DNA of 64,000 nt from assembly GCF_900496995.4 (NCBI RefSeq), contig NC_044004.1, positions 57,194,224 to 57,258,223 on the forward strand, written 5' to 3'. Below the pieces are notes generated by a model that was given only the letters and a program-made list of their open reading frames with translations, had not been told where the DNA came from and searched no databases. Numbering within the stretch: position 1 is the first letter of the stretch; each line of letters begins with the position of its first letter. A program made the position numbers and the translations under genes. Positions 1 through 12,500 of this stretch are shown here, piece by piece. The stretch comes from Aquila chrysaetos chrysaetos (Eukaryota > Chordata > Aves > Accipitriformes > Accipitridae).

Positions 1-497
1 TCCTCGATAACAACTACTCAATAAAACTAGTTTTGCCAGCCATGTGTAGGAAAGCCACGCATCTGGTAAGGAATAAAACGTTAGCGTTCAGCCTTTTATG
101 CCAGAAGTCAAGTAACATACGCATTTTCTTGCCCTATTCCCCCCAGCGTTGAAGTGGCTTCTCTCCACAAAAGCTTCCCTCGCTGGCTACCTTTTCTCTC
201 CCCGCAGCCCCCTCTCGGGGTTTATTGCCACCAGGAGCGAGAAAATGATGGTGCCCACCAACCGGGTCATTATTGTTTAATCGATGCATCTCCGGAGCAT
301 GAAAAGGGTACCCGAGACGCAGTTATTGATTTCTCCCAACCCGCCCCCCCACCCCCCCTTAACTATCGCCCTCATTTCCACGAATGAAATAAATAAAGAG
401 CAATTGCTGGCCGGGCTTCGCGATTCTGTCCCTGCTTAAGCTGAATGTGACCGTACATGTTCAATATTGCATGTCTGCTCTGCCAAAGACAGAGAGA

Positions 498-507
498 TCA
501 AAGGTCA
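498..507 (+). promoter_or_regulatory. Nuclear-receptor half-site (TCAAAGGTCA)
   Basis: The sequence TCAAAGGTCA contains the AGGTCA half-site with a T/A-rich 5' extension, the form bound by monomeric orphan receptors (ERR/NR5A/ROR type) or forming half of an HNF4/COUP-TF site. It lies about 440 bp outside the CpG island in a repeat-poor flank. A 10-mer of this kind can arise by chance, so function is only suggested. Confidence 0.25.
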
Positions 508-625
508 TATTTAACATTCAGGAGGAGGGGCGGGTGCAGATTAATTAATAAATTAATATAGCGGCGCCTTTTATTGCCCACGTCTAGCATTAATCTACTT
601 TTACGATCCCAGAGGACAAGAACAA

Positions 626-692
626 AAAAAAAAAAAAAAAAAAAAAGCCCCGACAAAACCACAAAATTAAAAAAAAAGAACCCCCCCCCCCC
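626..692. repeat. A21 run and C12 run separated by A-rich sequence
   Basis: Twenty-one consecutive A residues occupy 626-646 and twelve C residues occupy 681-692, joined by A-rich sequence. The flanks do not look like the tail of a recognisable retroposon. These are simple-sequence tracts; together they create the artefactual lysine- and phenylalanine-rich frames seen on both strands here. Confidence 0.9.
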
Positions 693-865
693 AAAAAAAA
701 CCGCAAACAAACCCAAACAACAATCCACGACGGATAAGGGGGGGGGGAAGAGAAGGGGGAAAAAAGCAAACCGGTCACTTACCAGGCTCTTTATTTGGGG
801 GGGCTTGAGCGTGCAGACGCTACCAGCCTGTCTGCCTTTAATTAGTTGCACATCAGTCCCTAACA

Positions 866-889
866 CAAAGAAGAAGAAGAAGAAGAAGG
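866..889. repeat. (AAG)n microsatellite
   Basis: About eight AAG units lie in tandem just upstream of CpG island 1. This is one of a cluster of short tandem repeats around the island. Confidence 0.9.
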
Positions 890-1070
890 AAAATATCCAG
901 ATGTGCCTTGGCAGCTCCTCAATTACAACTTTGATACTTGTAAACAAACTGCGAGGGGCGGTGGGGAGGGTGGGGGGGGCGGGGGGGATAAATGAAGCCG
1001 CCGATCCACTAAACAAATACCTGTAAGTGGCTTTTTTCCCCCCTCTCCCTCTCTCGCTCGTTGCAGAGAA

Positions 1071-1107
1071 AGGAGGAGGAGGAGGAGGAGGAGGAGGAGG
1101 GGGGGGA
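1071..1107. repeat. (GGA)n microsatellite, ending in a G run
   Basis: Roughly ten GGA units run into seven or more Gs. The G-rich strand could form a G-quadruplex. It sits directly after a CT-rich tract ending in TTGCAG. Confidence 0.9.
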
Positions 1108-1153
1108 AGAGCAGGGAGGCGGCGGGGGGCGAGGAAGGAGCAGGCACAGAGGG

Positions 1154-1154
1154 A

Positions 1155-1189
<35 letters not shown>

Positions 1190-1199
1190 CGTGTGCGCG
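1154..1199. repeat. (GT)n / (GC)n microsatellite
   Basis: About thirteen GT dinucleotides are followed by alternating GC/GT sequence. Alternating purine-pyrimidine tracts of this kind can adopt Z-DNA near promoters. Confidence 0.92.
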
Positions 1200-1276
1200 G
1201 TGGTCTCCTCTGCCGCCGCGCTGCTCGCCGCCCGTCTCCCGGCGCCCGCCCTCGCACACAGCGCCGGGAGTGCGCG

Positions 1277-1283
1277 CGTGTGT

Positions 1284-1327
<44 letters not shown>

Positions 1328-1342
1328 GCGCGTGTGTGTGTG
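1277..1342. repeat. (GT)n microsatellite, long
   Basis: Some 66 bp of nearly uninterrupted GT alternation with a few GC and CT interruptions, the second such tract in the island. Its length predicts high allele-length variability. Confidence 0.92.
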
Positions 1343-1510
1343 GCGGTGCGGGGGAGGGGAGGGCGGGGGCTGGCGGCGGGAGGCGGCGGCGGCGGGGCGA
1401 TCGCCGCCGAGGTGAGGGAGTACGCGGGGATGCGGACACCCGCCGCCGGTTCCGCCGCCGAGAGGCGCGCACGGGCCGCGCCGGGGCGCAGCGCAGCGCA
1501 ACGCTGGGGG

Positions 1511-1570
1511 CCGCCGCCGCCGCCGCCCCCCCGCCGCCGCCGCCGCCGCCCCCGCCTCCCCCTCCCCCCC
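1511..1570. repeat. (CCG)n / C-rich tract
   Basis: Two blocks of CCG triplets separated by C runs, grading into a CCT/C-rich tail. CCG tracts in 5' untranslated regions of vertebrate genes are known to be length-polymorphic. No reading frame supports a coding role. Confidence 0.9.
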
Positions 1571-2170
1571 CCTTCCGCGCTCTGCCCGCGCGCCGGCGGG
1601 GCTGCGGCCGGCGGCCGCCCGGTGCGGGGCTGCCGGCGGGGGCGGGGCCGCGCCGCGCCGCAGAGGGGAGGGGAGAGGAGGCGAGGGCGCGCCCCGCCGC
1701 GCCGCCCGCTTCGCCCTTTCACCCTCCCCGCGGGCGGGCAGGGGGGGAACTGCCGGGAAAGTTTGTGCCCCGGGAAGTTGGCGGGAGCCCCCCCCCTCGC
1801 CCCAGCCCGGCAGCGGCGTTACCCGGCGGCAGGCTGGAGCAGGAGGCCAGAGCGCAAGTTAGCGCACGGCCGCGCAACATTTCGCGTTTGGAGCGCGTTT
1901 GTGCGTCCCCAAAGACTACACGCACCCCCCCACACCCCCATTATTTTTGCAGGCGCGTGAGGTGCTGCGGATTTCAGGCACATTTAGGGGAAATGGCCAG
2001 CTGAATCGCGGACGTTAGGCAAGCGTCTCGGCAATCGCTGGAAGCGCTTTCCCAACCTTTGCCGTTCCGCCTGCGAGGACGCTTGTGCCGGAGAGCGGGA
2101 GGTGCGTGGCACCCGTCCGTGCAGGCCCCGCGCACCCCGCACCTGGGCTGCCAACGCTCAGAACGCCTCT

Positions 2171-5100
2171 CTCTCTCCTCCTACTCGCAATCCACTGCTA
2201 TCTCCGCAAGCCACTGACATACGGATACTGCATGCAAACACAGAGCAGTTCCTTAAAGAATTTCAACAACTAAGTTTAAAAAAAAAAACAAAACAAAAAA
2301 CCAGCCAAACCCACCTGCCTTCCCCGGAGTTCTTGCAAGCACAAAAAAGGGCCTATAGTCGCTGCATAAATTATGCGTCGCAAGTTTTTCATCCAGGTCC
2401 TCTTGGTACCTCCAGAGCGAGCGCTGGCTGCAGCCTGGTGCAGCCAGCACGGGCACTAAGCGGTTAAGAAATGGATGTCTCTGCCAGGGAAATCATTTTA
2501 GCCATTTGTAAATTACAGAAAAAGAAGGCAAAGTCGTACCATTTCATTGGCTTTATATGTAAGTAAATGAAGGCTTTATCCACAGACTGAAGTTTTATTT
2601 CCTTCCGCTCCGATCTGAATTCAAGCTTGGGGTGCTCAACGCTAGGGAATTACCCGCGGGAAAGTGCCGCAGGAACTTTTTCCCAGGAGCAGTAAGAAGA
2701 GGTGGATTTCGGCAGTGGGATTTGGTGAGGACCAGCAGCCTCGTGGTTAATACTCCAACAAGTGAGACGGACTGGTACAGAAAAGGGACACTTATGGTCG
2801 ATCGGGTAGCTTGCAGATGTCCAAGAAGTCACACCGCTGGCATTTACGTTATGGATGGGTACGCTTTATTCGGTACCAGTACAGTTTATCAAACTAATAA
2901 TCCGCCTCTAACCACATGATGTGCATTTTAAAATACCCCCAAACATGTATTTACATAATAAAGCATAACCTCCCGACTAGCTAGCATCATCCCTTATGAC
3001 AGTTCTGCTGCCTTTTTCAAAGTCTTTTCTGTTTTGATACATTTTAATATGAACTTATGGGGAAAAATACAAATGAGGAGAAACAATGTTTCGCTAATGT
3101 CACAAAGTGACAAAAAACAAGCGCTTTTCCTGTTGAGGTTCATTCCCTACCACTTTTCTCCCAAATTAGTTGTCAAAAGCCATACGCAATACTCCAAACA
3201 CTGAGGACGTTTTTCAAACACAGACTTCTCGTGAACTCCAAACTTCCTTTAATCACAACCCGGGTCTCACTTAAGCAATTCTTTCCGAGTTAATTTATTA
3301 CTCTTGAAGGAGTTACATTTTTAATAACCTAAAAGAGGAAAAGGGGAAAACTCTGATAATCTTTTCTCATGCATAAGGAAGACTGTTTCATGTATTTTTT
3401 AATTGTCTTGTGAATTAAATTGCAGTGCTATATATAACCTTTCTGCTCCAGCCTGGAAAACTTGTACACTTTTCTGGTATTGGGGAAGAAGTGTGGAATC
3501 CAATTCAGATGGGTTTTCTCTGAAACCTTTTGCTCAGCAGAGGTTTTTTTGTCTTCAGATTTACCCTGCAGCCTGCCCTGAGCCTGGGAGCCGAGAAGGA
3601 CTGGAAGAGTGGAAAATATACAGGTGTTTATCGGTGAGGTAGCCAACCTTCCAGCTACAACTTTCTCATGATGCATCTTAAGAAAGCAATTCCAGATTGT
3701 CCTTTTTACTATAATCCGTGCTTTGATGGGAAGGAAAGTTTAAAAATCACAGGCTCTGTATTTCGTCCAGAAACCGTTCTTATTTCATTTGTAGCAGGAA
3801 TGCAGCAACAGCAGTATGTTGCAACATTGTGAACACGGGGGCTGCTCTGCCTTTTGAAATATTAGAGTTGTTCTGAAACAAAGTTGCAAATAAAGGAAAC
3901 AAACTGAAATTCATTTTCTGTTCTTGTTCATGCTGTGACTGGCTGTAGTGCATATCTGCAAACTGGCCGCTGTCAACCTACCCTGATCCATCAGTATTAT
4001 AAGCATTGCACTAGAATTAGAAAAAGAAGGTGAGGCAAGCGCTTGGGGAATGCAGCAGTTCATCACAGACTACTAGCTGGGTCTTTTTTTCTAGTATTCT
4101 TACTCTTTCCTTTTGTGTGCTGGTTTCCTAGAGCTCCTAAAGCCCACAGATCCACCGTCGGGGCTGGACTCTCGCCCGGCTGCTGTGTTTGGGTTCCCGT
4201 CCACTGAGGCCAGGGGGTCTAAAATGTCCCTGGCCGCACGTGCTGCGACTCTGGCTCTCCCCTGGGTGCTCCTGGCACGTGTCCTGAGCAGGCTGACCTT
4301 GGGGCATGAGGCTCTGCTACAGAAAGGCTGCGGATGGGGGCTGGAAAAGCACCTGCCTCTGCTCCCCTTGCTTTCTCATTGGGACATCTTCCGCCTTGCG
4401 CTGGAAGTGGTGGGTTTTCATTCAGGACTGCATTCCTTTACCTGCCCCCAGCTCTGTGCCTCACCCCTTGACAAAAATGGAAATGGTGGCTCAGCTGTTT
4501 TTCCACCCTCAAGACATGTGTCTGCCACAGCCTTTCTTCTAGCACCAGTCTTGTAGGCACTCTGAATGTACGGTTCTCCCCTCCTGGGACAGGAGGTAAA
4601 CAGGAGGTAAAGAAGAGATGCACGAGCTTTCTCAAAGTTCCCAAACCAATTTCTGCTTTATTTCATTGGTGCAAGAAACAGGTGGAAATGTATGGAAGTA
4701 TCTTGTAGACCGTCCACAACAATAACGCCACACCTGCACCCCGTTGCCATGAATCCCTGATAACTCTCTAACATCCTCTGAGCTACAAATTATTCCATGG
4801 ACTCTCTGGGACCTGGGCTCCAATCTAACCCCCAAGCTGTCTGTTCGCACTGCCTTGATACCGAGCCCAGCCCCTCTGAGCTGCGGTTCATCTGCGACTT
4901 CCAGCAGTGCTAGGCACCTTCCTTCTACCTTCCTCTGTAGATGCCCACCTCGCCACTGGCACGTATGTACCATTCCTCCTTTTGATGGCTGTGGCCAGGT
5001 ACCTCCTGAACACCTCCCTCATGCCTGCCCCCGCTGCTTTCCACACATGCAGCCCTTCCCAGCTCCCTGCCAAAGAGGGATGCCTCGCTGCTTGCCAGCT

Positions 5101-8100
5101 ACTGTGGAGTTCTTGCATCAGTACAGGAAAAGACCAGGCATGACTAGTTTTTGTGTGCTGTGAGAAAAGACACCTGAGAACTGCTGTAATGCATAATCTG
5201 CCAGCAAAAATAAGGTTAAAACCATCCATTAGAATGCCTTGCTTATCATCCAGTATTACTGAAAACTGCTCTCCTTGCTTGTTTGAAAGGAAATGCAGTG
5301 ATTACCCCCCTATTACAGACACCTACAAATATTTACTAAAATAATGTAGCAGAGTGATTTTTTTTTTAAGTTGTCACAGCTTAAATATTCCCATTATTTT
5401 GAATCTGGTTTGATTCTGCTTCAAGTACAGCCACTTTCCTGCTGCTTCCTAGGCAGGAGTCCAGGTTGCTGATCTCCAATTATGCTGACTCCCAGAGGGC
5501 TCGATCCGTCACTGATGCAAGTCAATGACGCAGTGCTGCGTTCGATGGGACGCTGCCAGTTGAGAAACAGCAGTGCCCAGGAAAAAGAAAACCCACAGCG
5601 ATCCTCATACCCTCGATGTTGGGATTCTCACGGCACACAGACTGAGAGCTCCAAAACCTGAGTCCAAAGAGCTGGCTACTAAAAACACCTGGGTTTTTTT
5701 AGACCACCTCAGTATCTCCAGATGTCTCTCCTCCATGAATGATGGCCCACGCGTTGCTGCCACAGTTTCATTTCTTTCTGGTTCTTAAAAACCTGCCCTT
5801 TATTGGAGGGGGGCTGGAGTGGCTTTTACCCTATGTGAATGCTGTCTGAATCTAAATGACATGCCAGAAATGTCATGCCAGCAGCTAACAAGGGGGTTTA
5901 GAATAAGCACTCCCTGGCCAGTACGCAGCAAGCGTGGGCTTGTTCACCTAATCAGCTTTAGGGCTCCTCAGTACTAAGGGGGTTGTATTCTGTTTTTGTC
6001 AAACAGCACGGCACAAACACTCCTCTGGGGCACCTACTCAGAAAGTGTATTTGTTCTTTTGGGGCTTGCATGTCGCCCCAAAAAACTGTAAGAAAGGTTA
6101 GTATCACTGCTGCTAGTTCAGGATGCCTGACAGTTTGGGTTTTTTTCTTTCAGGCCCTATTTTCAGATACTTCTTGATTTGTCAAGTTTCACCTCTTTGG
6201 ACTAAAAGTTCCCTGTTTGAGATATATGCCATCTCTAAAACTGTTCAGCTGGTTTCCAGACTTCATTCGTAACAAACACATTTTCTGTGCTAAAAGAAAA
6301 ACTATTTAAGAACTACTTTTCTAGGGAGCTCTAATGCCTTTGGACTTAGAAGCAAAAGTTTGAAATTTGGTCATCATGAACATACCTCATTCGGCCAAAT
6401 TGCACAAATTTCTAAGCTATAAGAAAAAAATCTTAGTTCATACATAAGAGAATTGTTAGAAGCGGAGCAGGGAAAAATTCTCTGAAGTGTCTCTTTTTGG
6501 CTGACCTTTGAGAATGATTCCCTCTGTAAACACATTCCCTGCAACTGGAAATGCTAAGTGATCTGACAATAGCAAAAGGTAAGCATCTGCCACAGAGCAT
6601 TCAAATTTAGTGATCTCTTTTATCAAGTTATCAAAACAAGGATGACCCCACTTCCAGAGTGTGGAGACAGACTAGTTGACGTTTGAGAAGTACACAGGTA
6701 CCAGAGAGAGAACCTGTAGAAATTCTGGAATACAGATGTGTGGAGTTGGGGCAACTTTGTGAAGGAAGAAAAGACTGGTGCTGAAAAGGCACCACAGACT
6801 AAATGAGGAAACAATCCTGCAGGAAGACAAGTATGCGATGAGGCAATTAAGAGCCTGATCAGGTGTATGTATCAAGCTGGTAAAGTAAGGCTTGCATGGA
6901 TAAACTCAACTCAGGCATCTCCTAGCTTTTGAGCACCTCAGTTTGTGACCTTTGCAAAGATTCTGGAGGTTTCTACCTCCTTGGCTTGGCTGCTTTCTGA
7001 GTTTTGGTACTCGTCTTGGCACTGACAGATTTGCTTTACCTCTGTACTTAAGTTTATGATGAGGGAGTTCCATTTTCACATTTAATGAATCAGGGAGAGT
7101 AAGGATTTCATTAGAAAGCAGAGTTTTGTCAATTTAACATCAGCTTCAGATGAATGACAGTCACCTTGAGCCAGATTTTCATTTCACATCATGTGCATAG
7201 CACTGTGATCAAGCACCTCTGGTAACTTATACCAATGAAAAATCAAGCTCATGCCACTATTGACTGAGCCCTGACTTTGGCCCTGGGATGCCCAGGATAG
7301 CCACATCAAGCTATTCCAGGCTCTGTTGGACTGGAAAAGCATCTGAAACCAAAGTAGTAAGTAAACCCAACTTTTTTACTACCTCATAAAACAACAAAAG
7401 AAAAACCAGTATCTGCTTCAGGTGATTTCTATAGGAAGGGAATTTGAGTGAGATTTTTCTCTAGAGAAAAGTCTCTTCTCTGTAGTTGTGATGCTGCATA
7501 GCTTTGGTCCCCTTCTCGTTGAAATAGCCAGAGATTCTGTTATCATCTCAGTTCTCACACTCTGACAAAAGGCACATATGTATTTTACTATCCAGTTTTG
7601 TAAATGCTTTGCTCCCCTCATCTGTTGTCACATTTTCGGTGTTCAAGATTCAGGCTCATCTGGAATAATCTTATGTTTTTCAAATACTTGATTTCACACA
7701 ATACTATTATTTATGGTTAAGGCTTCATTGGGAAGAATGACAATCAATCATGACTCAAAGATGGTCTCAGTGCCAGGAGCACTCGTATCCTTCTACAGGC
7801 CATCATTCTGACTTGCAATAAGCACCAGCTGGCAGTGGATGGTCATTTCCCTTACTGTCCCCTGAGGTCATGTTAATCAGCCCTCGGCTTTACTGTCAGA
7901 AGGCACAGAAATGGGACTCCACATGCTGCGCAGTGTAGGACTGACGGATGATACCAGAGAAGTACTGTTGATCCTCTATCAATGTCCCCAGAACTTGTTT
8001 CTTTCTCTGATTTCAGAGGTATCCACAGATGAATAGGGGTGCGGAGGCCAGATGGCTGCTCCACACATCAGGTGGTTTAAAAGATGCTACAAGTAGCTGG

Positions 8101-9240
8101 ATGCTGACAGCACAGTGTCCGTCATCTAGATGACTGCAACTACGCACCTCCTTTGTAAGGGGGGACGTTCAGCAGCAGCTATCGTCTCACAGAAAGGGTA
8201 ACTGCTGAGGTTTAGACAATACCAGTTTCCATCAGTTTATGACAGTCACCCCAGTTCCCTGAATGCTTTTCAGTATTCACCTACTTACAGCTGTGGCCCC
8301 AGACATTCAAGAAAGAGGATGTTGGGAAAGGGAAATGATACTCCAGATGCCAATGGGTGGTCAGAAAAATACATTACATCCCAAGAACGGCAACGAGATG
8401 TGAGCTACTGGACTTGGGAAGGACAATAATGAACACATTGGAAAGCAAACAAAAAAAAAACCTGGTAAGAGCAGTGGAAGAAATACAGATAAACTGTATT
8501 GCGAGGATTTAACAGGAAAATCAGGGCAGAACAAAACACAGAAGGCACCACAAGGGACATGAGCAAACTTTCTTGTTTCAACAAGACAGCTATCCTTTCT
8601 CACGCGTGTGCAGCCCCATCCAAATGTGCCATCACACAAATATTTTAAGCTGCTCTCTCATGCCAGCAAGAGAGTTGTTATTATGGCAGCCAGTGCTGCA
8701 CAGCCTAGATGAGCCCCCAGAGAAAGCCCTCTCACCTCTCACTCACTTGCTGGCGTGCCAGCCAACTCCCTGCACACCTTACTATGTGCTCTGAATGACG
8801 GTTATGTTTCAGCTAGTGCTTCAACCCTTTCTGGGTGTAACTTTAGCCCCCTTGAGCAGACGCACACCTGCTTTACACTGCGTCTGCAGAATGGAAGAAA
8901 CAAGGCCCTGAGTACAGAGATCTTGTTAAAACATGCTGTAGGCAGACCAGGAGATATTATCAAGCAATTGAACAAGGACCCATATACCTTTGGTCTTGAA
9001 ATTCTGTCTGTTATCCCTGCTCTGCTGGATCCGCTTGATTCCACGTTGCAAAGTGTTACCCTAAGCAGGATGACAGAAATGCACATTGTTAATTAATGTT
9101 ATTATTTTATTACTCTTGGTACTTCATGGCCCAAGACATTTTAGGTGATAATTGAGATCAAGTAACAGGGTTGTTTCTTTCATACCTAGACTGTATGTAA
9201 GTATATATATAAAAAAAGCTATACAAATACTTTAGGATAG
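2171..9240. other. Non-coding DNA, no gene seen
   Basis: Intronic or intergenic sequence. Composition falls quickly from the island shore (scattered CpGs to about 2900) to AT-leaning DNA. An A/C-rich run lies at 2277-2310. A locally GC-richer but CpG-poor segment around 4110-5130 carries overlapping open frames on both strands with no splice context and no recognisable domain. The remaining open frames are under 115 codons and look random. No mobile element was recognised. Confidence 0.6.
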
Positions 9241-9299
9241 ACATCATGCAGTATGCAGAGTTTTCCTTAACACCTCTCAAGCCCACTTAATATTCAAGT

Positions 9300-9540
9300 T
9301 TGCTGTTACACAAAGCAATAAACTGACCAAAAAACAATTGCCCTTATATAAAGGGAACATTAAGGCTTTAATCAACAATGCTGTCAAAGTATTTAGAAGA
9401 AATTAGTTTATCATGCATAGCAAAGATGGGTTTCTTGAGACTTCTAATGAAAGCTGATATAGCCATTATCTGATTACTGTAACATACACTCAATCATTAA
9501 TATAAAAGTCCTCTTTAATGATCTTTGTTTTATGGCCACA
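9300..9540. promoter_or_regulatory. Candidate conserved non-coding element (AT-rich, motif-dense)
   Basis: An AT-rich, low-complexity-free segment with ATTA/TAAT-type cores, ATCATTAATAT, and CCTTATATAAAGG (an AT-rich core flanked by CC/GG, longer than a canonical CArG box). It has no open frame and no repeat signature. This appearance is typical of vertebrate developmental enhancers, but conservation cannot be tested here. Confidence 0.25.
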
Positions 9541-9560
9541 GCCATCCTAGGAGGAAGCCA

Positions 9561-12500
9561 GGAGGTGGGAAGGGGAAAGTATTGCTTCTTGCTTTTGTTT
9601 ACGCCAGTTCTAATGGGGTTGTGACACTGAAGAATGCTAATTTGAGACTGATGTTTATTTCTTGGCCCTGATCACAAGACGTGGGTCAGACTTATGAGAG
9701 GTCAGCAGTATTTGATGTCCTGAGGGCAAAATGATGCTATTCGAGATTAATTCAGAGGCTGTGCCAGTCTTCTGCAGTCCCAGGGATTGCCGGTTGGCAT
9801 ATTAAGATGATGTGAATCCACGCTCCCCATCACAGCTGTGCTGAACCAAGTCCTGTTACGAGTAAGGAGCTGTGTGCCCTGGCATCTGCATGGAAATGAT
9901 GATCCTGCTCTTCAGTAGCAAAACCATGGAGAAAGTAAAGATGCATAAGGGGTCTGGTAATTATTTCTCAAGTTTGTTACAGCAAACTGCACTCTGTTGT
10001 TATATTGCTGCTGGCTTCTGCTAATAATTTGCTCTCAGTTTTTAAAGAACAGACCCCAAAAGAAATTTGTTGGCATCTGGCTCAATCAAAATGGAAAAAG
10101 TCATAATAAGGAAACTGTCTTTCAGAAAGAGCGAGGACTGTGTTCTCTGAATGTAGATTTTTTTAATGACTTTGGATTTTGCAGATTGTAGTCATTATAC
10201 AGCTATTTATGAGGAAGTATTATTGTTGTCTTTGTCAACAAAAAAAGCCTTGAGAACACTGTCTGTCACCTAGGATTAGTATTGCCACAAAATAAATGTT
10301 CTCTCAATATTTTTGTGGAAGTTTTCACAGGATCGTTAGAGAACCTGAACCCCACTATTACTGCAAATTAAAAATTATTTAATAGTGCTGCCTGTGAAAG
10401 GGTGCTGTTTTTACAGTTGTCAAAGACCTCAGACACCGATCATTTTGTTTAACAATACATTATTTTCTTTTAGTACTTCTAGACAAATTGCAGGTGTTAT
10501 CTTATGATTCTTTAAATATCTGCATTATTGTAAAAGCACTAGTATGAGTGACTAAATAGTTGCCTAAAATAGGTATTGATTTTGCGTCTTTAAAAGCAAG
10601 GTACTGAGAACACCAATAATATGTTTACCTCAAAAATATGCATGTCTTCATGTACCATTCAATTCACACTGCAAGTTTTAGAGCTTTGTATCTCTTGGAG
10701 AGAGTTCCTACTGCGTATCATTTAAGTGTCATATAAACTTGTAGGTTAAACGGCACATTAGTCTTGTTCTGAATCAGAAATTAAATGTATCCTTTGGAAA
10801 CGCTTCTAAATATTTTTACTTTAATGATTGGAGCTTTTTAGCCTTTCTCTTTGTTAAAGTCAGCTCCAGAATTAGCTTTTTGTTGCTCCCCCCGTCATTC
10901 CTTCTCTTGTCTGGAGAATCTTGGCTGCTAAAACCCACCACTGCCAAATCTGCTGCAGACTGTGGACAAAGGAGAAAGTTCAATGAAACAGGAACACGCG
11001 AGCTTCCCGTTTGTGCCATGCTGTGACTGTAAAACAATGGAGTGGCAGCAGACCTGTAGAGTACATAGAAGAAATGGACCTTTAAGGAATGTATGTTTTC
11101 ACACACTGACGGGGTACTAAGCTCCCACGTTTTCCTACCATATGAAATTCATCACTGTGCATAATTCTATCTGCATTCTTGTGGTTCACTTCCTGCTGCA
11201 GCCATGATAAATGTCCTTTTATATTTGGGGATTTTAGGGTTACTCATCTTTCATTACTGTAGTTATCAAATCTGTATTTCAAATATCTGTCTGCATCCTG
11301 CTCATTCCAGTGTGATATATGAGTCTACAGATAGTATATGCACCCCATGCTTAAATACATCCATGCTAAGCCTCCAGAATTGAGTTTGCTGTTCACTTTG
11401 GCCAATATTCTTCCTCGGCCACTGCACCCCACAGCAATCACTTCAGCACCATCAGTTCACCTGACCTTTCTCTGCATTTGATTCCACTCAACAAACCGGT
11501 TCATTTTTCGTAATAAAACACTGGAAGTTTCCAAATGATTTTTGCTTCCCAGGGTGGACTTCAGAATGAACACAGGCGTATACATATGTACATTTACGTA
11601 CGTATAATGGCTGTTTGCTTGTGCAGTGGTCCTGGGGGAGACCAAATTTGAGCTGTCAATAACATAATCCGCTTTAGAGTACAGGTCACACAGATAGGCC
11701 TGAGATTCTTATCAGATTTATATGTTAAAAGGCAAAGTCAGGTGAGATGAGTGTTTTCTTCAAGCATTGCAGTAAAAAGTGGATTTTGAAGAGGGATTTA
11801 AAAGGCAGAGGCAGCTGGGATGGATTAGAGATCCTTAGGGAAGGAGAGAAAATTAGTATTGCCATGGGAGGGAAAGCTGGACATGATTTGACTCACTGGT
11901 CTTCCTTCTGTCTAGCGGACACGTAAGATCACTCTGTCTGTCACTATGGAAGAGTCTGCTCCAGTTGTAAGATCGATCGACCATATTACCTGTCTCCAGG
12001 AATCTCTAGTATGCTCGTCTTTCTTCCTCCATCGAACACCTGATAACATTTCCCTCAAAGTAAATCCTGCCACCAAGATGAATAAATATGTTAATAGCAA
12101 TGTATAATGATTGCAATTACTCTAGCCCAGCCTGTACACCAGCTCTTCAGTAAGTTTCATAACCCATTAATGTACAATCACAGTGCATTCTCCGTTGACC
12201 CTGACGCGTTCCTCACAACATTTAGGAGAGAGAAAGGGAATGAAAGAGGGAACAGGCAGAAACATAGGCTGGTCAGAGAAAGTAGTCAGGTCCCAGAAAA
12301 ATACCCCAAAGAACTATTTTTCCTATTTTAACAGTTTCCTCTGGTTCAATTGAATTTTCTCTGTTCACTTTTTATTTTCTCTGTAGTTTTTAAGTTTTCA
12401 CAATTCAATAACATATCATTCAACAAGTCAAGAGCTTTCAGGATTACATTTCCAACATTTGTTTCTCCTTGCTATGTTTCCACTTACTGAATTAAAAAAA

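Larger units (their letters stand above)
1..939. other. Non-coding flank upstream of CpG island 1
   Basis: No gene is supported here. The stretch is mixed in composition, with scattered CpGs that become denser toward the island. It contains AT-rich TAATTAAT-type sequence around 540-560, a nuclear-receptor-like site at 498-507, and long A and C runs at 626-692. The absence of recognisable repeats and the regulatory-looking motifs fit the conserved flank of a promoter, but this is inference from appearance only. Confidence 0.5.
940..2170. promoter_or_regulatory. CpG island 1 (putative promoter / 5' exon region)
   Basis: This is a block of about 1.2 kb with very high GC and dense CpG dinucleotides, ending sharply at about 2170 where the sequence returns to AT-leaning composition. 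In vertebrates such islands usually mark promoters and first exons of housekeeping or developmental genes. Within it are GGA, GT and CCG microsatellites. Splice-like motifs are present on the + strand (a CTGTAAGT donor-like site near 1021, a pyrimidine tract ending in TTGCAG near 1066, and ATTTTTGCAG near 1950), but no reading frame confirms an exon. Long open frames across the island on both strands encode only Gly/Val/Cys/Arg/Pro repeats and mostly lack an ATG, so they reflect composition. Direction of transcription cannot be decided. Confidence 0.75.

Noticed and set aside
498-2004. Long open frames on both strands (up to 325 codons) across CpG island 1
   Set aside because: They translate simple repeats into runs of Gly, Cys-Val, His-Thr, Pro and Arg, overlap in five or six frames, and several start at GTG or TTG. 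They are compositional.
4113-4556. 147-codon frame with a hydrophobic, signal-peptide-like stretch after an internal Met
   Set aside because: No conserved domain, opposite-strand frames of similar quality, and no promoter or splice context.
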